NCBI GenBank assembly: GCA_965248685.1
Contig: CBDFKC010000003.1
Location: forward strand, 2,976,001 to 3,040,000
Source of the DNA: VYFG01 sp965248685
GTDB taxonomy: Bacteria > Pseudomonadota > Gammaproteobacteria > Arenicellales > Poriferihabitantaceae
Reading direction: 5' to 3'
DNA: 64,000 nucleotides
Under the pieces are notes generated by a model. That model searched no databases, was not told where the DNA came from, and saw only the letters and a program-made list of their open reading frames with translations. This document shows positions 52,507 to 60,601 of this stretch, one piece after another (the first letter of the stretch is position 1; each line of letters opens with the position of its first letter). Made by a program: the position numbers and the translations under genes.

Positions 52507-53496
52507 ATGGCAACATCAAAGAAAACCAACACACAAGATCCTGATTTTGATCCGAAGTGGGAGCACTACTCCTATGGGGACAAAGGAATGGTACGCGAGA
52601 TCCATGAGTGGTCTAGGCGAAACAAGCAGACACTCAAATTTTTAGCGGACCATGCTGATGTCGATTATCAGTCATTGAAATCGGCAATGCGCGGTGAAGT
52701 AGAAGAGCCAACGATTCTGCTTAAAAAAGCCGTTGAGTTTCTACTTAGCCAGTGGAATATTACGGCGTTTGCAGAGACTAGTATCTGGAATCGAATCTCA
52801 CTGATATGTGACGAGGCTACTAATCTTGGTAGCACCGACTCCATCGGCGTTATTTACGGATATGTTGGTGTTGGGAAAACCACGGCATTGACTCGTTACG
52901 CGAATATAAATAAGAACGTTATCTACATTCGCGCATTCCAAAGTATGCCGACGACAACACTGCTTGATCGGCTGGTTAAAGAATCGGATGCGCAGGTATC
53001 CAGACAGAATCAATGGGGGCGAGGGAGCAACGCGGACAAGGTGGACGCCATTGTCGATATTCTTCGAGGTTCCAGCAGACTCATTATTATTGATGAAGCC
53101 ACCCGCATGGTGCCATCTTGTATCGAAATGGTCCGAGATATCGCGGACGATGCGGGTGTCGGACTAGTTCTTGCCGGACGCGAAATGTTGCTTCCTATGT
53201 TGCAGGATGAGCAGGGTCGGTTTGGAGAAATATCGTCACGGGTTTTCATGTGGCCGGATGTGATGAAGCGGATCACACCAAACGATGTGGAGCTGATTGT
53301 CAAGGCCGCTATCGACGGACTGAACGCCGAAACTATTGATATGTTTTGGCAATGCTCGGACGGAAACGCTCGGAAGCTTGGACAACTCATCATGCGGGTT
53401 AAAGCGTATTGCAAAAACAAGAAACTCAAACCCAACCCGGAGATAGTTTCGAGAACGAATCAACGCACGCTGCGTAAAGATACGCGGAGGTCATGA
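52507..53496 (+). CDS. B: MuB-like transposition AAA ATPase
   Basis: 329 residues, target-DNA-binding ATPase that activates the transposase. The N-terminal region has a helix-turn-helix-like FLADHADVDYQSLKSAMRGE. Walker A is GYVGVGKTTAL (118-127), Walker B RLIIIDEATRM (Asp196, Glu197), and the C-terminal subdomain starts near RITPNDVELIVKAAIDGL. GGAGG lies upstream of ATG 52507, which is 21 bases after the transposase stop. Confidence 0.9.
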   Translation: MATSKKTNTQDPDFDPKWEHYSYGDKGMVREIHEWSRRNKQTLKFLADHADVDYQSLKSAMRGEVEEPTILLKKAVEFLLSQWNITAFAETSIWNRISLICDEATNLGSTDSIGVIYGYVGVGKTTALTRYANINKNVIYIRAFQSMPTTTLLDRLVKESDAQVSRQNQWGRGSNADKVDAIVDILRGSSRLIIIDEATRMVPSCIEMVRDIADDAGVGLVLAGREMLLPMLQDEQGRFGEISSRVFMWPDVMKRITPNDVELIVKAAIDGLNAETIDMFWQCSDGNARKLGQLIMRVKAYCKNKKLKPNPEIVSRTNQRTLRKDTRRS

Positions 53497-53702
53497 TGAG
53501 ATTTCCGCAACTTGCACTAGCAAGATCACGCCGATACGTGCGTCAGCAAACGTTACGCGAAGCAGGCAACTTAGTTCTGCCCGATGCCCTGGTTGACTTC
53601 TATGGAAAGCAATTTGAACGGTTAGCGGAGCTGGGCAATCGTTCTGACAACTTTCTCGCATTCGTCGAAAGAATGGAAGCCCGGAGGGAAACCCATGCGT
53701 AA
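53493..53702 (+). CDS. Small phage early protein
   Basis: 69 residues with two adjacent ATGs (53493 and 53496). It overlaps the MuB stop by 4 bases and the next gene by 8. The sequence is Arg-rich (ALARSRRYVRQQTLREAGN) and helical. No family recognised. The overlaps on both sides support that it is translated. Confidence 0.6.
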   Translation: MMRFPQLALARSRRYVRQQTLREAGNLVLPDALVDFYGKQFERLAELGNRSDNFLAFVERMEARRETHA

Positions 53703-54303
53703 CGATCTACCAATCGAACTATCAATGTCCGCGATAAAAAATGGCTACAGAAAGCTGGTTAACTTTTCTGGTCCCTGCCTGGTGTGGATTACTAGAAATG
53801 GCACGAAGGGTCACTGCATTGGTGTCACGCCAATCTACGAAAAACCTGACTCAGTACCACCGAAGAAAAAGCACGCAAAGCTTGCATGCAGAATTCAACA
53901 GAGCCATCGGGATCGAATCGTCGGGAAGTATCTGGCGTCGACTCATAAAGGATTCTCGCTTTCAGTTTTTGTGGAAGTGGTTATGAACACTGTTTTATTA
54001 CTCAACTCATCATCGGAGAAAATCATGTCATCAAACAAGCATAACGCTTGGCCAGGACTGAGCAATCATTTAGTGATTTCAGTATGCGCTGAGATAGATC
54101 AACATAAAACTATTGCGGTTAAGCATGTCGCACAACTAAAACCACTGGAGCGCATTACTGCAAAGATTGTTCTAGAAAACTTACTGGCTTATATCGAACT
54201 CGCTGACAAAGACGAATTGTCACTCCAAATTCTTGAGATTAACCCCGGTCCTTTTGGTGTGCTGCCAGATGCGCCCGATGAAAAACAAGCAGTAGCGGGT
54301 TGA
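53695..54303 (+). CDS. Phage early protein, unknown function
   Basis: 202 residues starting MRNDLPIELSMSAIKNGYRK, then a basic middle part (PPKKKHAKLACRIQQSHRDR) and a helical C-terminal half (LERITAKIVLENLLAYIELAD) ending in an acidic tail. The middle ATG at 54026 (MSSNKHNAWPG) could start a shorter product. Located after MuB in the early operon. No family recognised. Confidence 0.55.
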   Translation: MRNDLPIELSMSAIKNGYRKLVNFSGPCLVWITRNGTKGHCIGVTPIYEKPDSVPPKKKHAKLACRIQQSHRDRIVGKYLASTHKGFSLSVFVEVVMNTVLLLNSSSEKIMSSNKHNAWPGLSNHLVISVCAEIDQHKTIAVKHVAQLKPLERITAKIVLENLLAYIELADKDELSLQILEINPGPFGVLPDAPDEKQAVAG

Positions 54304-54797
54304 ACCTTTCCTGTCCATCGTGCGGCGCATTAATCGATCTGATTGCATCGGTAGAAGATACCGATGCGCGTCGTTTCTTTGGGCAGCTCCAACAGCTACC
54401 TGCTGAACTGGTGAGCCCCCTCATCCGGTACCTTGGATTGTTCCGGCCAGTCAAGCAAAGACTGCGCTGGAGTCGCATGGTGACCATTGTTGCTGAATTG
54501 ACACCCCTGATCCAAAGCAACCAGGTCAAGCACAACCACGCCCGATACAACGTTCCACACGCTGCCTGGATCCAGTCCATGAACAGTATGGTGGATACCC
54601 CGTCCCCATCAATGAAACTCCCACTGAAAAGCAATGGATATCTATTCGCCATCATTGCTGGCCAGTGTGAGAAAGCAGCAGCTGCTAAGGAAGCCAAAGC
54701 GATTGAGACGCAGCGCAACCGTGGCAGTGATTCAACTAAAGAAGGAATGAAATCCGTTCGGGAAACCCTGGGCAGAAACCGCATTGTCAACACATAA
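54300..54797 (+). CDS. Phage early protein with N-terminal zinc-finger-like CxxC
   Basis: 165 residues from TTG 54300, which overlaps the upstream TGA. The start NLSCPSCGALIDLIASVEDT has a Cys pair like half of a zinc ribbon. DARRFFGQLQQLPAELVSPL and RYLGLFRPVKQRLRWSRMV form a helical segment found in early proteins of transposable phages. The remaining part (KEAKAIETQRNRGSDSTKEGM) is charged. Replication-related by context only. Confidence 0.6.
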   Translation: MNLSCPSCGALIDLIASVEDTDARRFFGQLQQLPAELVSPLIRYLGLFRPVKQRLRWSRMVTIVAELTPLIQSNQVKHNHARYNVPHAAWIQSMNSMVDTPSPSMKLPLKSNGYLFAIIAGQCEKAAAAKEAKAIETQRNRGSDSTKEGMKSVRETLGRNRIVNT

Positions 54798-54810
54798 CCG
54801 AGCATACAAC

Positions 54811-55221
54811 ATGGCAACGCAGCACCGTAAAGAGCGCAAAAAACTCAAGGCGCACGTCCGCAGAATTCTTTGTCGAGAATGCGTCGGTTCGGAAAACGCC
54901 ATTACGTCAGTACAGTTGTTTTGCCGAGTCTCTAGCGAATGGCTAGTGCCTGGCAAGAAGTACGACCAGACACGAATACTCCGGTCAGTGATTAATGAGT
55001 TACGTCAAAATCACAGCCTGCCAATCGTTGGCAATAACGTTGGATATTTTGTTGCAAAGAATTTAGACGAATTCGATCCCTATTTGAGAAAGGAGATCGG
55101 CTCAGCCAAAGGTCGCTTATGTCGACTTTCCAGGATGGCAAAGATGCCCCTGCCCGACATGTTGCGCCAGTACGATTTTTTAACTCCACAAGACTTAGAG
55201 GACAGCAAGAATGGCGAATAG
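54811..55221 (+). CDS. Phage early protein, winged-helix-like
   Basis: 136 residues from ATG 54811 (MATQHRKERKKLKAHVRRIL). A longer frame from TTG 54784 overlaps the upstream gene. RILRSVINELRQNHSLPIVGNNVGYFVAKNLDEF has the helix-strand-wing layout of a small winged helix (residues about 55-95). Probably DNA-binding. It overlaps the Gam gene by 11 bases. Confidence 0.55.
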   Translation: MATQHRKERKKLKAHVRRILCRECVGSENAITSVQLFCRVSSEWLVPGKKYDQTRILRSVINELRQNHSLPIVGNNVGYFVAKNLDEFDPYLRKEIGSAKGRLCRLSRMAKMPLPDMLRQYDFLTPQDLEDSKNGE

Positions 55222-55741
55222 TAGTAACAAGATCAAAGCGGAATCCATCGCCCCGATAGCCAATAGAGAGCAGGCCGAGATTGCGATCCAGCGAATCGCA
55301 ACATTGCAGCAAGAGCTCGCCAGGCACCAAGCCAACATCACGGACCAGGTAAACAAATTGAAAACCGAAGGTCAGACTAAAGCGATCCCGATCAACGAAG
55401 AAATCTCGGCAGTCTTCAAATCCGTACATGTTTACGCGGAAGCAAATCGAGACGAACTGTGTGTCGGTAAAACCAAGACCGTCAAGTTGGGTGCAGGTGA
55501 CATGGGTTGGCGTAAAAATCCAGGCAAGGTTTCGATTCGTGGCGAGGAAGGTGTCATTGAAGCGCTTAGGGCGTTGGGGTTTAACGAAGCGATTCGCAGC
55601 AAGGACACAATTGCCAAGGATGTAATTTTAAATGATCAGGACAAATACAAAGTGGTCAAGGGCATCACGATCAAGGCGACTGAAGATTTTTTCGTCAAGC
55701 CCAGCGAAACAAAGCTAGAACAGGTTGAGGTTATCAAATGA
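55211..55741 (+). CDS. gam: Mu Gam-like double-strand DNA end-binding protein
   Basis: 176 residues. Ku-like Gam family: EIAIQRIATLQQELARHQANITDQVNKLK is the N-terminal coiled helix, followed by a central beta part (KTKTVKLGAGDMGWRKNPGKVSIRG and VIEALRALGFNEAIRSKD) ending TIKATEDFFVKPSETK. Gam protects linear phage DNA ends from host exonucleases. Normal length for the family (Mu Gam 174). Confidence 0.88.
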   Translation: MANSSNKIKAESIAPIANREQAEIAIQRIATLQQELARHQANITDQVNKLKTEGQTKAIPINEEISAVFKSVHVYAEANRDELCVGKTKTVKLGAGDMGWRKNPGKVSIRGEEGVIEALRALGFNEAIRSKDTIAKDVILNDQDKYKVVKGITIKATEDFFVKPSETKLEQVEVIK

Positions 55742-55884
55742 GTCGTATCAGAAAAACGGTCAAAACGACCACGCTGCGCAAGCAAGTTGTGAAAAAGAAA
55801 GCTGCCAAGAAAAAGGCAGTCACCAAGACTGCCGGCACACGTACCAAAAAGAAGGCCGCTATGCGACAGCGGAAAAAGAAATGA
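55738..55884 (+). CDS. Very basic 48-residue histone-H1-like protein
   Basis: ATG 55738 overlaps the Gam stop (ATGA) and TGA ends at 55884. The protein is about half Lys/Arg (KKKAAKKKAVTK, TRTKKKAAMRQRKKK) with little else, like the C-terminal tail of histone H1/Hc1-type proteins, so nonspecific DNA or RNA binding is likely. The following gene starts inside its stop codon, again ATGA, which supports a real coupled gene. Confidence 0.7.
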   Translation: MSRIRKTVKTTTLRKQVVKKKAAKKKAVTKTAGTRTKKKAAMRQRKKK

Positions 55885-56069
55885 GCGGGCTGCTCTACTA
55901 TGTCTGCCGCGATCTGGACGAATACACCACCTGGTTCAATGGCGGTTTGTGGGTAGCGCAGCGGTCCCAGGCGGTGTGTATGGATCGAAATCATGCCGAG
56001 CTCGTGCTGATGCAGATGGACGAGTATGAATATCCAGGTGAGTTCAGCCTAGTGGAGGCGTCCCAATGA
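55881..56069 (+). CDS. Small phage early protein
   Basis: 62 residues from ATG 55881 (MSGLLYYVCRDLDEYTTWFN), overlapping the stop of the basic protein, and itself overlapping gemA by 4 bases. Compact alpha/beta pattern (GLWVAQRSQAVCMDRNHAELV). A longer frame opened at 55725 overlaps the basic protein in another phase and is not chosen. No family recognised. Confidence 0.65.
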   Translation: MSGLLYYVCRDLDEYTTWFNGGLWVAQRSQAVCMDRNHAELVLMQMDEYEYPGEFSLVEASQ

Positions 56070-56551
56070 GTAGCGCTGCCCTACAGGAATCGCCGGTGGT
56101 TGCCGCTGAGCGCAAGCGAATGTATCGACTGCTTGCGGTCGGCAAGCGGCAACTGGGACTGCCAGAGGACGATTACCGCTGGTCTCTCCAGGCAAATGGC
56201 GCAACGCTTGTCGATGGCAAATATTCCGCCACGACAATGTCCGTTCCGGCACTTAAGCAAGTCCTGACTTATATGCGCGAATTGGGATTCACACCTGTCC
56301 ACAAACAGTCGGACGGACAAGCCAAAGACGCTGGCTGGCGTCAAAGCCGGATTAATAAAGCGTATGCCATTTGGTGCCAGCTGCACGAGGAAAATGTCGT
56401 ACGCAATCGCGGTTGGCCAGCACTCCACAAGTGGTCAGCCACCATCACCAAGAAGGCCAAACTCGAATGGGCAGACTCGCAGGATCTGAATGCCGTAATT
56501 GAGGGCTTGAAACAATGGGCAGTGCGAGAGCACGTTATCCTTGAACAATAG
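56066..56551 (+). CDS. gemA: GemA-like regulatory protein (Mu gp16 family)
   Basis: 161 residues with the DUF1018 pattern: YRLLAVGKRQLGLPEDDYRWSLQAN, SVPALKQVLTYMRELGFTP, then a C-terminal half with INKAYAIWCQLHEENVVRNRG and WADSQDLNAVIEGLKQWA. In Mu, GemA/Mor-region proteins modulate host gene expression and DNA supercoiling. It precedes the Mor-like activator gene, the same order as in Mu. Confidence 0.88.
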   Translation: MSSAALQESPVVAAERKRMYRLLAVGKRQLGLPEDDYRWSLQANGATLVDGKYSATTMSVPALKQVLTYMRELGFTPVHKQSDGQAKDAGWRQSRINKAYAIWCQLHEENVVRNRGWPALHKWSATITKKAKLEWADSQDLNAVIEGLKQWAVREHVILEQ

Positions 56552-56628
56552 TCAGCACTGTCCAGACACGGAGTAATGACGTGTACTCATTCCGAAGATA
56601 TCGAGAAACTCCTATATGGCGTAATTGA

Positions 56629-57006
56629 ATGTTAACGTTGGTATCTACTCCACTCCCTGAGTTTCATCAGAAATTAATCCGGCTGCTGGGTTATGTTGAT
56701 ACCGTGTCGCTACTGTCGAATTATGGCGGCACTCGTATTTACATTCCTTGTGTTCCTGATCAAACGTTGAATCTGAAAGGTACGATCTCAGATGAATCTA
56801 TTAAACGGTTGTGTGCGGTGTATGGATCCAACCGAATCTATCTACCAAAATTGGACAAGCTAACCGTGACAGAGCGCAACCGTGAAATCCTACGCCAGCT
56901 TTCGGCAGGGACAAGGACAAAGGAAATAGCAAGGAAATTTAAGTTATCAGTGAGACAAGTTCGCCGCGTAAAAAATAACAAAAGCGGACACGTTTTGCCC
57001 TATTAA
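56629..57006 (+). CDS. mor: Mor/C-like middle or late transcription activator
   Basis: 125 residues from ATG 56629; an in-frame TGA lies directly upstream so no longer start exists. The dimerisation half is present (LIRLLGYVDTVSLLSNYGG, IYIPCVPDQ), and the DNA-binding half has a helix-turn-helix (REILRQLSAGTRTKEIARKFKLSVRQVRRVK), the layout of Mor and C in Mu. Its last codons (KSGHVLPY) are written inside the 25-bp late-region element. A 19-codon frame (56577-56636, MTCTHSEDIEK) with GGAG precedes it and may couple its translation. Confidence 0.85.
   Translation: MLTLVSTPLPEFHQKLIRLLGYVDTVSLLSNYGGTRIYIPCVPDQTLNLKGTISDESIKRLCAVYGSNRIYLPKLDKLTVTERNREILRQLSAGTRTKEIARKFKLSVRQVRRVKNNKSGHVLPY
56980..57004 (+). 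promoter_or_regulatory. 25-bp late-region element, copy 3 (upstream of lysis operon)
   Basis: Contains GCGGACACGTTTTGCCCTAT on the + strand and lies at the 3' end of the activator gene. TATGCT at 57027-57032 could be a -10, which would put the element's centre about 47 bases before the start point, where Mor and C bind in Mu. Confidence 0.65.
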
Positions 57007-57055
57007 AACCATCACTTTTTGATCAGTATGCTCGAAACATTTTCGAGGACTGATC

Positions 57056-57523
57056 ATGCAACTGACCAAACATTTTCGACTGGAGGAGTTCACCAGGTCG
57101 AATACCGCCGCCAGAAAGGGAATCAATAACAAGCCTGGTCAAGCACAGCATAGCAACCTGATTGAGATCCTTGCGCCGAATATGGAATTGGTTCGGCGAG
57201 TGCTGGGATTTCCAATCACCGTCACTTCAGGTTATCGATCACCGGCTCTAAATGACGAAGTGGGCGGAGATGAAAACTCCAAACACATGTCAGGTCGCGC
57301 TGCTGATTTTGTTTGTCCGCAATTTGGCACGCCTGCCCAAATTATCCGTGAACTCTACTCAAGTTGCGTGCCGTTCTCGAACATTATCGAGGAGTACGGC
57401 GAGTGGGTTCACATCAGTTTTCCAGAGAGAGTAGTCGTTCGAACGGTAAGAATGGCCAAAGAGGATGCCTCAGGCAAAGTTTCTTATCCCCAAATTAATC
57501 TCGGCCCCCTGGCCACCGCATAG
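57056..57523 (+). CDS. Peptidase M15-type endolysin
   Basis: 155 residues. Zinc D-Ala-D-Ala carboxypeptidase-like fold: TKHFRLEEFTRSNTA, ITVTSGYRSPALNDEVGG, SKHMSGRAADF (first His and Asp ligands) and EWVHISFP (second His). It degrades peptidoglycan cross-links during lysis. It has no signal peptide, so it needs a holin or other export. AGGAC-type spacing precedes ATG 57056. First gene of the rightward late operon. Confidence 0.87.
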   Translation: MQLTKHFRLEEFTRSNTAARKGINNKPGQAQHSNLIEILAPNMELVRRVLGFPITVTSGYRSPALNDEVGGDENSKHMSGRAADFVCPQFGTPAQIIRELYSSCVPFSNIIEEYGEWVHISFPERVVVRTVRMAKEDASGKVSYPQINLGPLATA

Positions 57524-57532
57524 GAAATCATC

Positions 57533-58066
57533 ATGAAAAAATTATTCGGCATCGCGACCATGATCGCGATTTCAGCATCACTCGTTGGCTGTAACTCAAT
57601 GGGTGCCCGATACAACGCGTCATACGAGGGTTACAACATTTCGTATATGGACTGTATCGACAACGATAAGCACGTGGTGTCGTTTACTCCCGATGGTGCA
57701 ACTGCGCCCGTAGAACTCAAGCTCGCCGCTGGCAACTGTGATCGCATTGCCGCACCGGATCACGAGCTCGAATACATCGGTCCCATCGTATCCAACCTGG
57801 GCAGTGCTCTGATTGGCGCAGCGGCGACCGTCTATCGGGTTAAAAAGGATGCGTCCACACGCACTGCGCTCGCGCGTGAAGACCGATTGCGGGACGAGGC
57901 TCAGTATGTTGCTTTTATTGAGACGACGCGTAATAACGGCAACGAGCAGCTGGGCGCAGTCATTAATGAGTTGATTGGCAAATTCCCAACACTCTCAGAA
58001 CCTGAATCCGAAAGTCCGGGAGCTGTCGACGCTGGTTTTCCGGAACTCTCTGAGGAATTCGAATAA
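57533..58066 (+). CDS. Phage lipoprotein of the lysis region
   Basis: 177 residues with a type II signal: hydrophobic core TMIAISASLVGCNSMG, lipobox LVGC. The mature protein has a Cys pair and a predicted second hydrophobic stretch (NLGSALIGAAATVY), then a charged tail rich in Glu. Lipoproteins in this place can be outer-membrane spanins or superinfection factors. It may pair with one of the other membrane proteins nearby. No clear family. Confidence 0.65.
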   Translation: MKKLFGIATMIAISASLVGCNSMGARYNASYEGYNISYMDCIDNDKHVVSFTPDGATAPVELKLAAGNCDRIAAPDHELEYIGPIVSNLGSALIGAAATVYRVKKDASTRTALAREDRLRDEAQYVAFIETTRNNGNEQLGAVINELIGKFPTLSEPESESPGAVDAGFPELSEEFE

Positions 58067-58626
58067 TGGCCAAGTCTCCAAAGAAATCACTTACCGCCCG
58101 TTTCGGCCTTCCTGCCGTTTTAGTTGCTGGCCTGGGCGGTGGCGTTGTAGTTGACGAATTGCGTGACACTGGCGAACCAGCGGCCACTGAACTTTCATCA
58201 GAGAATATCCTCGACCTTGTCGATCAGCGATTAGAGCCTTTGTTCGAAAAATCACTGGAGGAAGTCCTGGATCAGACGGAATCCGAGAGCGCTGAATTCA
58301 CCGTAGCGCCACAGGTCATTTATAGAAATGGGCCGAATGATCCAGTCGACAAGGCGCTGCGCGATGGTTGGAACGTGCTCTACCTCGAGAGCGCGCCAAT
58401 TGTCCAGGGTGCCATGAAGTCCATGCTGCGGGATACCACGACCAATGCTGATGCGATCACCCATGTCCACTCAATGGCGGTTCAGATTGTAGAGCTCGAG
58501 CAGTCTCTGCGCGATCTCATGGCCCAAGTGAAGAAACGAGAGGCGGTTCCAAAGCTTTCAGCCAGGGAGCGATTCCTTCAGGCACGTTCGGCATATATAG
58601 CCGAGCGCGAAAAGGTGCAGCCATGA
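58066..58626 (+). CDS. Phage lysis-region protein with N-terminal membrane segment
   Basis: 186 residues. A basic N-terminus and one hydrophobic stretch (FGLPAVLVAGLGGGVVVDEL) are followed by an acidic helical region and a C-terminal coiled coil (VQIVELEQSLRDLMAQVKKRE). The layout is like an inner-membrane spanin. It overlaps its neighbours by 1 and 4 bases. Family not recognised. Confidence 0.6.
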   Translation: MAKSPKKSLTARFGLPAVLVAGLGGGVVVDELRDTGEPAATELSSENILDLVDQRLEPLFEKSLEEVLDQTESESAEFTVAPQVIYRNGPNDPVDKALRDGWNVLYLESAPIVQGAMKSMLRDTTTNADAITHVHSMAVQIVELEQSLRDLMAQVKKREAVPKLSARERFLQARSAYIAEREKVQP

Positions 58627-58931
58627 CGACCGACAATGACGGCGTTATAGAGCCCGCACCTGAGCGAGTCCAAGAATTACCAGATTCTGTGCGACGGCAT
58701 CTACGGGACAACAGCAACCTGGAAACTGTAGAGTTTCTAAAAGGGTACCGGACCAAGATATTTATTTGGTTGACCGGCGTGCAACCGCTGCTCGGATATC
58801 TCGGTTTTCAATTAGATATCGAAAATATTAAGGCAGTGGCCGCGCAGTATCCGGTCACCGCTCTCGTCCTTCAACTGGTGATCATGGTCGCCGCCCACTA
58901 TTACAGGAGTAAATCTGATGAAAATGAATAG
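58623..58931 (+). CDS. Holin-like membrane protein
   Basis: 102 residues. A soluble N-terminal half (RVQELPDSVRRHLRDNSNLE) is followed by two hydrophobic helices (KIFIWLTGVQPLLGYLGFQL and YPVTALVLQLVIMVAAHYY) and a short charged C-terminus. Two-helix phage proteins next to an endolysin are often holins. It overlaps the preceding and following genes. Confidence 0.6.
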   Translation: MTTDNDGVIEPAPERVQELPDSVRRHLRDNSNLETVEFLKGYRTKIFIWLTGVQPLLGYLGFQLDIENIKAVAAQYPVTALVLQLVIMVAAHYYRSKSDENE

Positions 58932-59514
58932 TCGACATATTTTTAGTTGTGCCATCGTTGTTGCATTAACCATGATGGCTGGCTGTCAATCAAAGCTTGT
59001 TAATACTGTGCGCGACGCTCTACCAGACAGCAAGACGTTACTCAATGTCGCTGAGACGTCCGCAGCGATCACCAACCTGCGGCAATCGTACATCTTGGCG
59101 CGTAGTGCGGTCCGTGAGAACCGTGCGATTTTCAGCGATAGCGAGTGGCAGATTTTGGAACGGGGCAATGAATCGATTATCGATTTGGATGCAAAAATCC
59201 AAGCGCTAAAAAGACAGCGACCAGGTGCAACCATGTTGGTGACCTCGACGGAATTGCTGGAATTGATAATACCGGTTCGGGATGCGATCAAGGATATGAC
59301 CATCGTGCTCGATAATCATTTGCCAGAATTACCCAAGGCAACACAATTTGCTTATCTTGATGCCAGTCGAAACTTCGCCAAAATCGATGGCCAACTTGAT
59401 CGGATTCTCAGCACCAAGGACAGACGGGTCAAGGCACAAATGCTCATTGATTTTCTCAAGGTCGCTGCCAGGCTGGTAGGCGTGGCACAAATTGTCCTGG
59501 AGAAAACAGAATGA
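58918..59514 (+). CDS. Phage lipoprotein
   Basis: 198 residues with lipoprotein signal (FSCAIVVALTMMAGCQS, lipobox MAGC). The mature part is mainly helical (ITNLRQSYILARSAVRENRAIF, ELLELIIPVRDAIKDMTIVLD) and could extend across the periplasm. A spanin-like or coat-related role is possible. The last codons overlap the next start (ATGA). Confidence 0.6.
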   Translation: MKMNSRHIFSCAIVVALTMMAGCQSKLVNTVRDALPDSKTLLNVAETSAAITNLRQSYILARSAVRENRAIFSDSEWQILERGNESIIDLDAKIQALKRQRPGATMLVTSTELLELIIPVRDAIKDMTIVLDNHLPELPKATQFAYLDASRNFAKIDGQLDRILSTKDRRVKAQMLIDFLKVAARLVGVAQIVLEKTE

Positions 59515-60218
59515 ATATTCGACAGGCTTCCAAGGGGAAGATGGTGGTGTTTGTCTTTCTCGCGTTGGTTTCGATCAGCGCGAGTTTTTTCAATTCCGCC
59601 ATCGCCCTGGACTGTAGCGAAGAATATAACCGCTCCTGTTACAAACACTGGACCGATGATGATCGGGACGGTCAGAACACAAGGGAAGAGGCGCTTGAGC
59701 GAGAGAGCCTGGTTCCCGTTACTTATAACGAAGCCGGTAAAATCATTGCGGGTCTTTGGCTTAGCACGTATGACGGTACGATCCACACCGAACCCGGAAC
59801 ACTGGATCTTGATCACATCATCGCGCTAGGTCACGTTCATCGCATCGGGGGTCAGTTTATGACACCAGAACAAAAACAGGCCATCGCAAACGATCCACTC
59901 AACTTAATTTTAGTGACTGCGGGATCCAATCGCCAAAAGTCTGACCATAGTGGCGGTCGCTGGATCATCCCCAATCTCGCCTGGCTCAGTGAATTTCTCG
60001 ACCGCCAGCATCAGGTCAGAACCAAGTATCGGTTGATCTATGAGCCTTGTGAGCGCGACTCAATTCAGTTTGAGCGCTGGGTCGCCAAGCGGACGGAAAA
60101 AGGAATTCGTATTTACCGCGCCACGAACTACGAAGATACGGTGACTGACTTGCTGGCTGACGGCACGCTCAAGCGAAAGTATGAAGCATGGAAAACCTGC
60201 CAGGAATCGATTGAGTGA
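59511..60218 (+). CDS. Exported HNH-type nuclease (DUF1524-like)
   Basis: 235 residues with a signal peptide (MVVFVFLALVSISASFFNSAIA). After the Cys-bearing segment DCSEEYNRSCYKHW the nuclease motif appears: LDLDHIIALGHVHRIGG (the DHIIAL His-metal motif) and DPLNLILVTAGSNRQKSDHS, a pattern of HNH endonucleases of the DUF1524 type. Export suggests action on DNA outside the cytoplasm, for example degrading host or competing phage DNA in the periplasm or after lysis. The lysis-operon location is unusual. Confidence 0.75.
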   Translation: MNIRQASKGKMVVFVFLALVSISASFFNSAIALDCSEEYNRSCYKHWTDDDRDGQNTREEALERESLVPVTYNEAGKIIAGLWLSTYDGTIHTEPGTLDLDHIIALGHVHRIGGQFMTPEQKQAIANDPLNLILVTAGSNRQKSDHSGGRWIIPNLAWLSEFLDRQHQVRTKYRLIYEPCERDSIQFERWVAKRTEKGIRIYRATNYEDTVTDLLADGTLKRKYEAWKTCQESIE

Positions 60219-60601
60219 ACTTCAATACCCGCCAATTCAAGAATCCTGATGGCAAGAGCGTGACCATCAGAGTTGCTGAAGAGGCTTGTTTCAATTATTC
60301 GATGAGTGCCACGCTGGGTGCAATGGTCACCATTGAGAATGGTGTGTCGATACTAGACTGTGCGATTGTAAATGCCCGCGCCCGATTAAAAGCCGGTTGC
60401 CGGATAGAGGAGCACGCACTCATCCGCAAAGGCGCAGAGGTTGGTCCAGGTGCCGTTGTTGGGAAACGGACCATTGTTGGAAAAGGGGCGCGAATCGATG
60501 CACGAGCGCGCATTCACGATCAAATTAACATTGGTGCCGGAGCGAGGATCTCTGCTGCGGCACGCGTAGACCAAGACATCATGCCAGGGGGAAGATACTG
60601 A
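60215..60601 (+). CDS. Left-handed beta-helix (hexapeptide repeat) protein
   Basis: 128 residues from GTG 60215. The C-terminal two thirds show the hexapeptide rhythm of left-handed beta-helices: [AV]xxxA-x turns in LKAGCRIEEHALIRKGAEV, GPGAVVGKRTIVGKGARID and GAGARISAAARV. No acetyltransferase active site is seen, so a structural or binding role is more likely. It overlaps the HNH gene stop by 4 bases. Confidence 0.6.
   Translation: MNFNTRQFKNPDGKSVTIRVAEEACFNYSMSATLGAMVTIENGVSILDCAIVNARARLKAGCRIEEHALIRKGAEVGPGAVVGKRTIVGKGARIDARARIHDQINIGAGARISAAARVDQDIMPGGRY

Noticed and set aside
55725..55880. N-terminal extension of the small gene before gemA (MRLSNESYQKNGQ...).
   Set aside because: It overlaps gam and the basic protein in another phase; the ATG at 55881 is coupled to the preceding stop and fits better.
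46563..57004. The segment between the inverted 25-bp elements as a separate transposon carrying A and B.
   Set aside because: There is no TG/CA end or target duplication at the elements, and copy 3 lies within the activator coding end; a regulatory role is more economical.
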